From Nitrososphaerota archaeon (GTDB lineage: Archaea > Thermoproteota > Nitrososphaeria > Nitrososphaerales > UBA213), in the NCBI GenBank assembly GCA_002713325.1, contig PAWD01000027.1:1-46682 (forward strand): DNA of 46,682 nt, given 5' to 3'. The notes beneath the pieces were generated by a model. The model was not told the origin of the DNA. It did no database searches and was given only the letters and a program-made list of their open reading frames with translations. Below, piece by piece: positions 1-10,277 of the stretch (its first letter is position 1; every line of letters begins with the position of its first letter). The translations under genes and the position numbers were made by a program.

Positions 1-5
1 AGCAA

Positions 6-68
6 ATGGAACAAACGGTACCGAAGATGGAACAAACGGTACCGAAGATGGAACAAACGGTACCGAAG
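6..68 (+). repeat. 3 x 21-bp perfect tandem repeat (ATGGAACAAACGGTACCGAAG) encoding MEQTVPK x3
   Basis: Read directly: three identical 21-bp units in frame with ORF 6..242. Confidence 0.95.
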
Positions 69-242
69 AGCTTTACAATAGGTCAGACGTGGGGAGCCTT
101 GAGGAAATCCTGGAAGGGATATAAGATAGCCAAGGTCCAAGATGATCGCGCAAAAATGATGGAGTATGCGACAAAGATTCGCAAACTTCAAGGTGAACTA
201 GGCGTTCAACAAGCATCATTCCCAGACCTCGCACTGAACTAA
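6..242 (+). CDS. hypothetical protein with N-terminal heptapeptide repeats; may be the C-terminal part of a longer ORF starting before the window
   Basis: ORF track; tandem MEQTVPK repeats; start may lie outside the window. Confidence 0.5.
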   Translation: MEQTVPKMEQTVPKMEQTVPKSFTIGQTWGALRKSWKGYKIAKVQDDRAKMMEYATKIRKLQGELGVQQASFPDLALN

Positions 243-356
243 GCTCTTTTCCTCTATTTTTCATTTGTTATTCATAATGATTATTCCATAGTTAATGTAT
301 TACGTAATGAAATTAGTAACTATAAGATTTAATATGTAAGTACTTGAATTAATATA

Positions 357-1943
357 GTGCAGACCCAAAAAGACATCCATTCAGTTGCATGTAATGAGAT
401 AGCTATATCAATTAGTAAGATTGATGAACCTGATCTTAGATCGGTGAAACATATTATCAAACAAGTGTCTACAAAATATGCGCTCTCTTCATTCCCAAAG
501 AATTCTGATATTCTGAATCATGTACAGATATCATCGTACGATAAAGTAAGAAAGTTGTTAATGGTAAAACCAACAAAAACAGCGTCTGGCGTAGCAATAG
601 TAGCAGTTATGCCTAAACCATATGCATGCCCACATGGAAAGTGTACATTCTGCCCCGGCGGTGTAGAAATTAATACGCCTAATAGCTATATTGGCACTGA
701 ACCCTTGACTCAAAACGCTATAGAATATTCATATGATCCATACAAACAGATACGCTCAAAGATTCAGCGTTTACAGAATAATGGTCATGATATAAGTAAG
801 ATTGAAATTGTTATCGTCGGAGGAACTTTTCTGTTCATGCCAATACAATATCAACATGATTTCATTAAATCATGCTATGATGCGCTTAACGGTTTTAAAT
901 CTTCTAATCTAGAGGAAGCGAAAACTTACAATGAAAAAGCAGAGGTAAGGAATGTTGGTCTTACCATTGAAACAAAACCAGATTACTGTAAGCATGAACA
1001 CATTAATTCAATGCTTGATTATGGTGCTACGAGAGTGGAGATAGGCGTTCAAGCATTGCGAAATGAGGTTTATCAAATAACCAATAGGGGACACACACTC
1101 AACGATGTGATTGAGTCATTTCAGATCGCAAGAGATGCTGGCTACAAAATAGTGGCACATATGATGCCAGGACTTCCGAAATCTAGTCCGAAGCAGGACG
1201 TTGAAGATTTTAAAAGACTGTTTTCAGATCCAATGTTCAAACCCGACATGTTAAAGATCTATCACACATTAGTGGTTAAAAACACTGGATTGTTTAGTAT
1301 GTATAAACGAGGTGAATATAATGCATATACAGATGAGGATCTGATCAATGTAATAGTTGAAATGAAGAAGATGATCCCGAAGTGGGTTAGGGTAATGCGT
1401 ATACAGAGGGAAATAGCTGCTAAAGATATTATTGCTGGACCTAATAAAGGTAATTTACGACAGATTGTTCTTAACAGGTTGAAATCACAAGGCCTAAAGT
1501 GTAACTGTATAAGATGTAGGGAAGTGGGATTGAAAAGAAAAAACAGTGATTATTATGATATAAAATTATTGATTGATGAATACAAAGCGTCTGATGGTGA
1601 TGAATTATTCCTTTCATATGAAGATCCTAGTAAAGATCTATTGTTTGGATTTCTTCGTATGCGTTATCCAAGCAGTAAGGCACATCGTCTAGAAATCAAA
1701 GAATGCTGTATAGTAAGGGAATTACATGTTTATGGGCAAGCATTGCGTCTTCATATTAGAGACAACTCTAGCTGGCAACATAGAGGTTATGGATCTGTAC
1801 TGATGCAAGAGGCAGAACGAATTGCTTTAGAAAAATTTGGTGTGAAAAAGATGCTTGTAATAAGCGCTGTTGGAACGAGAGAGTATTATAGGAAGCTTGG
1901 TTATAGAAAAGAAGGTGTGTACATGTCAAAACAATTACATTGA
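357..1943 (+). CDS. elp3: Elp3 family tRNA uridine(34) modification enzyme (radical SAM + GNAT)
   Basis: PHGKCTFCPGG radical SAM motif, VGLTIETKPDYC, C-terminal GNAT (HRGYGSVLMQEAERIA); GTG start. Confidence 0.95.
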   Translation: MQTQKDIHSVACNEIAISISKIDEPDLRSVKHIIKQVSTKYALSSFPKNSDILNHVQISSYDKVRKLLMVKPTKTASGVAIVAVMPKPYACPHGKCTFCPGGVEINTPNSYIGTEPLTQNAIEYSYDPYKQIRSKIQRLQNNGHDISKIEIVIVGGTFLFMPIQYQHDFIKSCYDALNGFKSSNLEEAKTYNEKAEVRNVGLTIETKPDYCKHEHINSMLDYGATRVEIGVQALRNEVYQITNRGHTLNDVIESFQIARDAGYKIVAHMMPGLPKSSPKQDVEDFKRLFSDPMFKPDMLKIYHTLVVKNTGLFSMYKRGEYNAYTDEDLINVIVEMKKMIPKWVRVMRIQREIAAKDIIAGPNKGNLRQIVLNRLKSQGLKCNCIRCREVGLKRKNSDYYDIKLLIDEYKASDGDELFLSYEDPSKDLLFGFLRMRYPSSKAHRLEIKECCIVRELHVYGQALRLHIRDNSSWQHRGYGSVLMQEAERIALEKFGVKKMLVISAVGTREYYRKLGYRKEGVYMSKQLH

Positions 1944-1960
1944 TTTCATTTAACATGTGT

Positions 1961-2061
1961 TTCTTTCTCTAAGATTTTCTTATTCATACTTGAAACTTTT
2001 TCTGTATTCTTTCTCTAAGATTTTCTTATTCATACTTGAAACTTTTTCTGTATTCTTTCTC
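1961..2061. repeat. 46-bp perfect tandem duplication (1961-2006, 2007-2052) plus ~9-bp partial third unit
   Basis: Unit ttctttctctaagattttcttattcatacttgaaactttttctgta read twice head-to-tail. Confidence 0.95.
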
Positions 2062-2399
2062 ATTAATATATGGATAATTACATTCGTGTACTGATATATG
2101 TTAGATACGGAACTCATTTTCTATATTTTACAAGATTTATTCTACATTACAAGTATTAAGATCCCGCTCTCAATTTGAAGGAATAAAACATCACTATTAA
2201 TTGTAATAGTTCATTACTATCGTTATTTTTCTATTCATAATAGTTATTCTGAAGCAAGATTATCTGTGTTAGTCATATTAGATTCATTATTTTCTAATAA
2301 ATATATCATTTAACATCTTTTCCAGAGCTAAACATTACAGTTTTCTAACACAAAAAAATACATTTACTTTCATATACATAATAAATAACTTAAATTACG

Positions 2400-4001
2400 A
2401 TGAGTGTTAGAGTTTACAAAATGCAGATTATAGGTAAGGGTACGTGGTTAGACAGCGTCGCTGGTAAATTAATTGAGAGAGAAAAGAAGATCGGTAGAGA
2501 CTTGAGATTAATAAAAGTTGAAAGTGGTTTGGGTGCATCAGGTATGCCTCATATTGGAAGTTTGGGTGATGCCGTAAGAGCCTATGGAATAAAGATGGCA
2601 TTAGAAAATATGGGATACAAGTCTGAACTAATAGCATATTCAGATGACATGGATGGTTTAAGGAAAATTCCTGAAGGTCTACCAGAATGGCTCAAGGAAC
2701 ATCTTGCCAAACCAGTTTCAATGATACCAGATCCGTTTGATTGCCATAATTCCTATGGAGCACATATGAGTAGTATGCTTATTGATGCCTTGAACAGGTT
2801 AGGTATTAAACACAAATTTCAAAGTGGAATTGAAGCCTATAAACAGGGTTTGTTGGTCAAACAGATCGACATTATACTAAGCAATGCAAAATACATTGGA
2901 GAAAAGATCGAGGAATTGGTAGGACAAGAAAAGTTCAAGAATTCATTACCGTATTTCCCTGTGTGTAGCAACTGTAAGAGAATTTACGTTGCGGAAGCAT
3001 ATGAATATCTGGAAGAAGAGAAGAAAGTTTTGTATAAATGTAAGGGTACGAAGATGGGTGATAATTTTGTTGATGGTTGTGGAAATGAAGGGTGTGCTGA
3101 TATCAGAACCAATGATGGTAAGCTGGGATGGAAAGTAGAATTTGCTGCGAGATGGAATGCTTTTAGCGTTAGATTCGAGGCATATGGAAAGGATATCATG
3201 GATTCTGTAAAGGTAAATGACTGGATTGCCGATGAAGTATTGAAGTATCCACATCCATTGCATGTTAAGTATGAAATGTTTCTAGATAAATCTGGGAAGA
3301 AGATATCCAAATCTATTGGAAACGTACTTACACCACAGATGTGGTTTAGATATGGAAGTCATCATTCTATAATGCTACTGTTGTTTAAACGTATAAAGGG
3401 AACTAGAAATGTTGATTTGAGTGATATACCAAAACTGATGGATGAATATAACTATCTTGAAGATGTTTACTTTGGCCGTGTCAAGATTGATAATGAATTG
3501 AAGAAGATAAAACTTCGTGGTATTTATGAATATATAAATCATCAAGATCCACCCTCCATGCCATTCCAACATATTCCATACATGTTGCTCGTACAGCTAG
3601 TATCTATTATGCATGGGGATAATAGAATAGATTATACAATAAATAAACTAAAGAACTATGGAACTATAAAGGAGAAAAGTAATGATCTTATTGATAAGAT
3701 AAAACTTGCGGGTAATTGGGTAGATGATTTTGGATTTTTTGAAAAAATACAGGTTACGGTCGATGAGAAACAGAAACAAGCATTATCTGATTTAATTAAG
3801 GTTATGAAGAATGAGAATGACCCAATAAACCTACAGACGAAAATATTCGAAGTAGCAAGGAGTAATAATATAGAACCAAAGGATTTCTTCAAACTGCTTT
3901 ATGCTATACTATTAGATGCAGAACGTGGTCCACGCTTGGGACCATACATAATTGATATTGGTATAGATAAGGTTATAATCACACTGAAACAATACGTCTA
4001 G
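2400..4001 (+). CDS. lysS: class I lysyl-tRNA synthetase
   Basis: HIGH-like GMPHIGSLGDAVRAY and KKISKSIGN motifs; archaeal class I LysRS architecture. Confidence 0.93.
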   Translation: MSVRVYKMQIIGKGTWLDSVAGKLIEREKKIGRDLRLIKVESGLGASGMPHIGSLGDAVRAYGIKMALENMGYKSELIAYSDDMDGLRKIPEGLPEWLKEHLAKPVSMIPDPFDCHNSYGAHMSSMLIDALNRLGIKHKFQSGIEAYKQGLLVKQIDIILSNAKYIGEKIEELVGQEKFKNSLPYFPVCSNCKRIYVAEAYEYLEEEKKVLYKCKGTKMGDNFVDGCGNEGCADIRTNDGKLGWKVEFAARWNAFSVRFEAYGKDIMDSVKVNDWIADEVLKYPHPLHVKYEMFLDKSGKKISKSIGNVLTPQMWFRYGSHHSIMLLLFKRIKGTRNVDLSDIPKLMDEYNYLEDVYFGRVKIDNELKKIKLRGIYEYINHQDPPSMPFQHIPYMLLVQLVSIMHGDNRIDYTINKLKNYGTIKEKSNDLIDKIKLAGNWVDDFGFFEKIQVTVDEKQKQALSDLIKVMKNENDPINLQTKIFEVARSNNIEPKDFFKLLYAILLDAERGPRLGPYIIDIGIDKVIITLKQYV

Positions 4002-4040
4002 ATTAATCCATAATCGAATAGATCTATTGCGACTAGTAAT

Positions 4041-4272
4041 ATGAACAATGAATTGAGATTGTTTACCGTGGAAGATATTCTTGGAGCGACAAGGATGATA
4101 TAGAATAAGGAAATATCAGAAGAAAAAAATAAGAAATCATTGGATTATTTAGAAACAAATAATGTAGTAAGTAACATTGGAATATATTTATCCAAGAAAT
4201 TAATAGACATAAATACACGAATCGTACATTTATCTATTATTTAGGAGATCCAGTTAACCCTGTTGATGAGTA
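4041..4272 (+). pseudogene. decayed small ORF (MNNELRLFTVEDILGATRMI*NKEISEEKNKKSLDYLETNNVVSNIGIYLSKK..., then frameshift)
   Basis: Coding-like frame interrupted by in-frame TAG and a later frameshift (YLGDPVNPVDE). Confidence 0.35.
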
Positions 4273-4327
4273 GTTTACAAGCATTATAGTTTGGAAGATT
4301 AAAATGTTCAATCATTATTGATAATAT

Positions 4328-4417
4328 GGGCCCGTGGCCTAGTCATCGTAAGAATAGAGAGGATATGGTGGGAGCTTGCGGAGCTTCAGACCGAGGGATC
4401 GAAGCCCTCCGGGCCCG
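4328..4417 (+). tRNA. tRNA-Arg(GCG) with an enlarged/interrupted D-loop
   Basis: Acceptor GGGCCCG/CGGGCCC, anticodon arm GGAGC-TTGCGGA-GCTTC, T arm GAGGG-ATCGAAG-CCCTC, discriminator G, CCA not encoded; D-loop region 25 nt. Confidence 0.85.
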
Positions 4418-4530
4418 CTATTTAAAAACACATGAGATAGGTGATAATTAATTAGATTGTATTTTTGTTTATTTTCTAAATCTAAAAATATAACGTATTT
4501 CTTATTATTACACATGTTTCTTCTATCTTT

Positions 4531-5568
4531 ATGCTTCTACTAGTAGGATTGGGAATATATGGATATGCTGGCCTTAGTGTAAAAGCACTTGATTCGCTAC
4601 TTAGTATTACGAATATCTATGTTGAAAAATATACTAGTCCAATGCTAGAATCGGAAATAGATAATCTTAAACAAATCCTTAACAAAGAGGTAAAGGTTGT
4701 ACCAAGATGGTTTGTTGAAGATGGAAGAGAGATACTACAACTTGCAAAAAGTAACGATATTGCTCTACTAGTATATGGTGATCCATTGATAGCAACAACT
4801 CATATTGATTTGAGAGTAAGAGCAGAAAATAACGGTATAAAGACTAGAGTGTTACATGCTACATCATCTATAACTTCTATTATAGGAGAATGTGGTTTAC
4901 ACATGTATAAAATAGGAAAGATTATTACATTAACATCAGAAATACAGTCAATTTCAAGTATTTACTATACAGTCTATGGTAATATTTTATCCGGAAATCA
5001 TACATTAGTTTTACTGGAATACAACCAAGAGAAAAACCTATTCCTTAATCCAAATAATGCTTTTGAAATGTTATTAAAATCGGAAATTGATCAAAAGTAT
5101 AATGTTTTTTCAACTGAAACATTTGCAATAGTAGCATCAAGAGTGGGTTCTGAGAATCAAAGCATAGTATCTGGGAAGATTAAATCTCTAATAGAAACTG
5201 AGTTTGGTGAACCTCCACATTCACTTATAATAACTGGTAATCTACATTTTACAGAAATTGATGCGTTACGTGTATTGATAAAGACTATTGACGAACCAAC
5301 TGATAACTCTAAAAATATAATGAAGATAGCGGAACAGATGATCATGAAATATGTACCAAAAGCCAGAAAAGCACTAGAACATGCAAAGAATTTGGTTAAT
5401 GACGATACCAGTTTCAATGATATTTTTGAGAATGCTGAATATTACATAAGCGATGCAGAGAAGTTCTTACAACAAGACAAGCCAGAACTTGCTGTTTTAA
5501 GTATAGGCTATGCTGAAGGTCTAATCGATACAATACGGTTCCTCAAGGGTGTTAACATGTGGGAATAA
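4531..5568 (+). CDS. dph5: diphthine synthase with C-terminal DUF357-like helical domain
   Basis: MLLLVGLGIYGYAGLSVKALD...VYGDPLIATTH; C-terminus KARKALEHAKN...AEYYISDAEKFLQQDKPELAVLSIGYAEGLIDTIRFLKG resembles DUF357. Confidence 0.85.
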   Translation: MLLLVGLGIYGYAGLSVKALDSLLSITNIYVEKYTSPMLESEIDNLKQILNKEVKVVPRWFVEDGREILQLAKSNDIALLVYGDPLIATTHIDLRVRAENNGIKTRVLHATSSITSIIGECGLHMYKIGKIITLTSEIQSISSIYYTVYGNILSGNHTLVLLEYNQEKNLFLNPNNAFEMLLKSEIDQKYNVFSTETFAIVASRVGSENQSIVSGKIKSLIETEFGEPPHSLIITGNLHFTEIDALRVLIKTIDEPTDNSKNIMKIAEQMIMKYVPKARKALEHAKNLVNDDTSFNDIFENAEYYISDAEKFLQQDKPELAVLSIGYAEGLIDTIRFLKGVNMWE

Positions 5569-6008
5569 ATAATGACACTATACATCTTAACATGTATTTT
5601 GACGATCAATTTGTATTAGAAATTTTGTCGATCAGAGTTTTCTACTAAACTTATGAACGTATTTGTTGTAGATATATTCAATGTCTTCTTTTCTGTTACT
5701 CTATAGTTAATATTTACTAGTATTGCTTTGAGAATAATTTCTATGAAGAATCTATACAGCATAATTTAATTCACCACTACCTGTTATGTAGTTCTTGTTT
5801 GTTTTTTCCTAATTCCATGAATATATGCAGTTTTCAATAATAATGCAATTTCATTTTATAAAATATATATAAAAAACAAATATAACAAAAATCTTCTCTA
5901 CATTAATCTAATGATAACGATTGAAGAATTTAAAGCAAATTTCTAGTTTAGTTAAAGAAAAATTTTATTTCACACTAAAAAGTGATGTAGAAGAGAATAA
6001 TTCTGTTT

Positions 6009-6353
6009 TTACTCCGTGTTGAACGAATTTCCGCAAGCACAGCTCTTAGTTACATTTGGGTTATTTATCTTGAAACCCGCACCCATTAAACTCTCTATAT
6101 AATCGATCTCTGTACCACGAAGATGTCTTACGCTGTAACTGTCTACGAGAAATTTTATGCCCTGTGATTCTATAACTTCATCGTCCTCGTCTGGCTTCTC
6201 TTCAAAACCCATTCCATAAGATAGTCCTGAACATCCTCCTCCAGACACATATACTCGGAGTAGTAAGTCGTTTCTACCCTCCTGCAGCATAAACTCCTTC
6301 ATCTTCTCCACTGCTTTTGGAGTTACTGTTATTGCAGTTTGTACTGTTTCCAT
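6009..6353 (-). CDS. HesB/IscA-type iron-sulfur cluster assembly protein
   Basis: ISCA family pattern with YVSGGGCSGLSYGM and C-terminal SCACGNSF. Confidence 0.93.
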   Translation of the reverse strand: METVQTAITVTPKAVEKMKEFMLQEGRNDLLLRVYVSGGGCSGLSYGMGFEEKPDEDDEVIESQGIKFLVDSYSVRHLRGTEIDYIESLMGAGFKINNPNVTKSCACGNSFNTE

Positions 6354-6688
6354 ACTGAATTGACTTCACTTATATAATATAATAACTTTTTGTTTTGTAT
6401 TGGTGATAATTCATTGAAAGAAAGTCTTAATTCGATCAAATCAATTCTCTAGGAATGAATTCTGTCTATTCCTAGCACAAAAGAAAATAACTCATCGGAA
6501 AAAAGAATTGTGTGATCTTCTGATATAACAATAATCCTCAATTATTGGTCACTATACAAAGTTTTCATAACGTATTATGGTGAAATCAAGTATAATTCTA
6601 TTTTGATTATATTCACCATGTAATTATACGTAATACGAATAGGAGCTTATAGCATTATTAAAAGAAACTCTAATCTAATAGGTATTTT

Positions 6689-6835
6689 ATGAATAGCATA
6701 TCTATGGATTCTATGAGATGTCCTTGTTGTGGAGATGTAATGGAACCGAAAGAAGAGCTAGAAATCTCAATAATGTATAGATGTAAAGGATGTAAATTAA
6801 GCGATACTAGGTTAAAAGAGAAAAAACAAACTTAA
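6689..6835 (+). CDS. small zinc-ribbon protein (48 aa)
   Basis: MNSISMDSMRCPCCGDVMEPKEELEISIMYRCKGCKLSDTRLKEKKQT*; CxxC...CxxC. Confidence 0.6.
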   Translation: MNSISMDSMRCPCCGDVMEPKEELEISIMYRCKGCKLSDTRLKEKKQT

Positions 6836-6866
6836 GCTTTATCTAACCAGTGGGAAAAGATATACC

Positions 6867-8318
6867 ATGTCATTTGAAAGTCTGCAGGAATACGTTAAAG
6901 CTCTAGAAGATTCTAACCAACTCAAACACATAAAAAGCGAGGTGAGTGTTGATCTTGAACTTGCAGAGATTTTACGCAGGTTAACGTATAACAATGGACC
7001 GGCAGTTATATTCGAAAATGTTAAGGGTTACAACATGCCAGTACTTGGAAATGCTTTCGGAACAATGAAACGGCTAGAGCTTGCACTAGGGACTGATAAC
7101 TTTGAGCAGATAGGCGAGAGGATTGTAGGTTTATCTAAAATGGAGTTACCTACTGGTATATTAGATAAATTAAAGATGCTCCCAAAATTATCGGAGATCG
7201 CAGATAATGCTCCCAAAGTTGTCAGTAAAGGTCCTATATCGGAAGTCTACGAAGATGCAAGTAAAGCTTCACTAAACAATCTACCTGCACTAAAATGTTG
7301 GTCCAAAGATGCCGGGAGATTCATAACGTTTGGATTAATAGTAACTAAACATCCGGAAACTGGAAATAGGAATCTAGGTGTGTATAGAATGCAGATATTG
7401 GATGATAAGAGAGCAATAATGCATTGGCAGATACACAAGCGTGGTGCACAACATTACCAGATGATAAAGGAACAAAAGAGGAAGATCGAAGTGGCAGTTG
7501 TAATAGGTGCAGATCCTATAACTGTATTTTCTGCTGTTGCACCTGTGCCAGAAGGTTTTGACAAATATCTATTTGCTGGTATAATAAAGAAGAAGGGTTT
7601 GAAATTGGTACACTGTAATAGTGTTGATCTAGAGGTTCCTGCAAATGCAGAGATCGTTCTAGAAGGTTATGTTGACCCTAACGATATACGTATGGAAGGA
7701 CCATTTGGAGATCATACTGGTTACTATACTCCACAGGAACCGTATCCTACTTTCAACCTAACTGGTATAATGCGAAAAGAAAACCCGATTTATCTTACTA
7801 CAGTAGTAGGTAAACCTATACTTGAAGATGCGTATATTGGTAAAGTAATAGAACGTTCATTCTTACCATTGATACGCATGTTCCAACCTGAAGTTGTTGA
7901 CTTTGGAATGCCGCCGGCTGGTTGGTACCAAGGTCTTGCAATCATATCTATAAAGAAGCGATATCCTGGACAGGCGAAGAAGGTAATGATGGGTCTCTGG
8001 GGTTTGGGACAACTCTCACTTACGAAGATGTTCATAACAGTAGACCATGATGTTAATGTTCATAACATCGATGATGTGATATGGGCTGTTACTACTAGAA
8101 CTGATCCAAAAAGAGATATAATGATAATTGAAAATACGCCTACAGACACACTTGATCCAGCATCACCTTTTTTGAACCTAGGATCAAAACTTGGTATAGA
8201 TGCAACTACAAAATCAAAGGAAGAAGGATATGAAAGGGAAGTACAAGAACTTGCCATTGTTGATGAGGAAACCAAGAATATTGTCGATCAACGATGGCGT
8301 GAATATGGTATAGACTAA
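6867..8318 (+). CDS. UbiD family decarboxylase (possibly the menaquinone-pathway decarboxylase)
   Basis: UbiD family features: NLGVYRMQILDDKRAIMHWQIHKRGAQH, EGPFGDHTGYYT, DPASPF. Confidence 0.85.
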   Translation: MSFESLQEYVKALEDSNQLKHIKSEVSVDLELAEILRRLTYNNGPAVIFENVKGYNMPVLGNAFGTMKRLELALGTDNFEQIGERIVGLSKMELPTGILDKLKMLPKLSEIADNAPKVVSKGPISEVYEDASKASLNNLPALKCWSKDAGRFITFGLIVTKHPETGNRNLGVYRMQILDDKRAIMHWQIHKRGAQHYQMIKEQKRKIEVAVVIGADPITVFSAVAPVPEGFDKYLFAGIIKKKGLKLVHCNSVDLEVPANAEIVLEGYVDPNDIRMEGPFGDHTGYYTPQEPYPTFNLTGIMRKENPIYLTTVVGKPILEDAYIGKVIERSFLPLIRMFQPEVVDFGMPPAGWYQGLAIISIKKRYPGQAKKVMMGLWGLGQLSLTKMFITVDHDVNVHNIDDVIWAVTTRTDPKRDIMIIENTPTDTLDPASPFLNLGSKLGIDATTKSKEEGYEREVQELAIVDEETKNIVDQRWREYGID

Positions 8319-8349
8319 ACTAAAATACTCTATTAATAATGCTAGATTC

Positions 8350-9357
8350 ATGCGTAATCTCTTCGATGAACGGTATTTTGTATTTGGTGTAAATCTAGCA
8401 TGGCTTGATGGTCAATACGATCATGATTTTGGAAAGAATGAAGTTTTGGGTTATGATTTTAGAGCGTATGATAACAAACAGAATAAAGCAAATCTTGATA
8501 CTTACTTCAAAGACATAAGCGAGATGGGCGCACATGTTGTGAGGCTTTGGCTTTTTGAAAGGTTTGAGGGATTACAATTCGATGATAATGGAAATGTAAA
8601 GGGAATAGATGATGGTTTGGTGAAAAATATAGCAGATGTTTTGAATGTAGCTGAAAAATACAATCTATATCTTTACATCTGTTTAATGGATACATGGGGG
8701 ATAAGTGTTCATTCACAACAATATCTTCCAAAGCTTAATACACTTATTGCTAATGAAAAGATCAGAAAAAGTTACATAGATAACGCATTAAAAAAGTTCA
8801 TTTCTGATACTAGACTGAAGACAAATAGGATATTTGCAATAGATGTTATGAATGAACCTGAGGGAATGTATAGTAGTATCTGGAGAAGGGATATTGAATG
8901 GATTGATGTTATAAAATACATAAATGAATGTGTGGATACTATACATATATTTAATATTAGAGCGTCGTGTGGTTTTCAATATTATCAAACACTAATAGAC
9001 ACGAAGAATGAACTAAAGGATTTGGATTTTTACGATTATCATGAATACAATGACGATGGTACACTAATATCATATTCTAATCTTGCTTTAGATAAACCAT
9101 GTATAATAGGTGAATGTGGACAGAAAAATGAAATATATGATGATGATATTTATGATAAAGTCGTAACTAAGTTTCCTGATAACTCGTGGAATAATGGATA
9201 TGCTGGCTGTTTGATCTGGTATTACAACTATAGGGGATATGATGTTAATGACAACAATAATAGATACTCCTTGATTAAAAGTGATGGTAAATGGAGAAGA
9301 GCGTGTCATGCATTGGTTGATTTTAATGAGAATCATAAAAATAACATGTTATTATAA
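8350..9357 (+). CDS. glycoside hydrolase, GH5-like (cellulase/mannanase fold)
   Basis: FDERYFVFGVNLAWL...GAHVVRLWLFERFEGL...FAIDVMNEPEG...CIIGECGQ: NEP acid/base and late Glu nucleophile pattern. Confidence 0.7.
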   Translation: MRNLFDERYFVFGVNLAWLDGQYDHDFGKNEVLGYDFRAYDNKQNKANLDTYFKDISEMGAHVVRLWLFERFEGLQFDDNGNVKGIDDGLVKNIADVLNVAEKYNLYLYICLMDTWGISVHSQQYLPKLNTLIANEKIRKSYIDNALKKFISDTRLKTNRIFAIDVMNEPEGMYSSIWRRDIEWIDVIKYINECVDTIHIFNIRASCGFQYYQTLIDTKNELKDLDFYDYHEYNDDGTLISYSNLALDKPCIIGECGQKNEIYDDDIYDKVVTKFPDNSWNNGYAGCLIWYYNYRGYDVNDNNNRYSLIKSDGKWRRACHALVDFNENHKNNMLL

Positions 9358-9604
9358 AGAAAAATAAGAATTTCTTCATCCATGATTACAGAATATTTCA
9401 AGAATAGTAAATCATTGGGTAAAAGGGAAAAAACTAAACATGATGATGAAGAAGATAGCTACAACATATGGATGTAATAATTAACAGTAGAAATTGCAGA
9501 CAACGTCAATATCTATCTGGTAAGATAAATGATATAGATGAGTCTCTTCAGAAAGTTTTAAAAAAAGAAATGGCGGTAAACTTGAATAGAAACCGTGAAA
9601 GATT

Positions 9605-9627
9605 TTAACTCTATAAATTAGAGTTAA
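9605..9627. repeat. perfect hairpin TTAACTCTA-TAAAT-TAGAGTTAA
   Basis: 9-bp inverted repeat, 5-nt loop. Confidence 0.7.
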
Positions 9628-9735
9628 TAGATTCTAATATTTACAATGATTCTTTTCCCTTATCATTGGATTATTTTTTTAGGTAAGAAGAGATATAATT
9701 AATACTAATCAACAGAAAGAAAACTAACATCTAAG

Positions 9736-9820
9736 AAAAGACTTTAGATATTTAATTATGTATAAATAATATTTAAAGCTTTAATTTATATCTAAAAATT
9801 TACGCCTAAAAAAGCTTTAA
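9736..9820. repeat. 85-bp direct repeat, copy 1
   Basis: aaaagactttagatatttaattatgtataaataatatttaaagctttaatttatatctaaaaatttacgcctaaaaaagctttaa, identical to 10167-10251. Confidence 0.95.
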
Positions 9821-10166
9821 AAAATAACTAATAGGTAAATTTACACCTTAAAAAAACCTTTAAAGGATTTAAAGAATTAAAATCTGTGACAGAAATAAAA
9901 AAACATAAAAAGAAAGATATAAAATTATCGGACGAAAAATTAACGAAACTAAATAGTGATTTAGCTCGTAATATACAAAATAAACGCCTGTCCAGACATA
10001 AATATTTTTCAAACTTTAGTGAAAACAAAAAACATATCTAATCATATACAACACATCTGTGCACGTCTGTGAGATTTATGTCGTCATAATTCATGTCTAT
10101 GATTTTTGTGTACATTTGTGAAAATTATGTAAAGGTTTTGTCTTACCTGTAAGAAGTAAAATAGAA

Positions 10167-10251
10167 AAAAGACTTTAGATATTTAATTATGTATAAATAA
10201 TATTTAAAGCTTTAATTTATATCTAAAAATTTACGCCTAAAAAAGCTTTAA
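10167..10251. repeat. 85-bp direct repeat, copy 2 (identical to 9736-9820)
   Basis: Exact match by reading. Confidence 0.95.
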
Positions 10252-10277
10252 GAATTTAAAGAGTTTTAAAAATTTGT

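Noticed and set aside
2946-3310. Antisense ORFs of 105 and 108 aa inside lysS (and similar antisense ORFs in fusA, argG, mqnC, lysJ)
   Set aside because: Lie opposite strongly conserved genes with no recognisable domains; spurious shadow ORFs
9382-9477. 31-aa ORF MITEYFKNSKSLGKREKTKHDDEEDSYNIWM as a PCNA-binding (PIP-box-like) micropeptide
   Set aside because: ITEYF is only loosely PIP-like and lacks the conserved Gln; insufficient evidence
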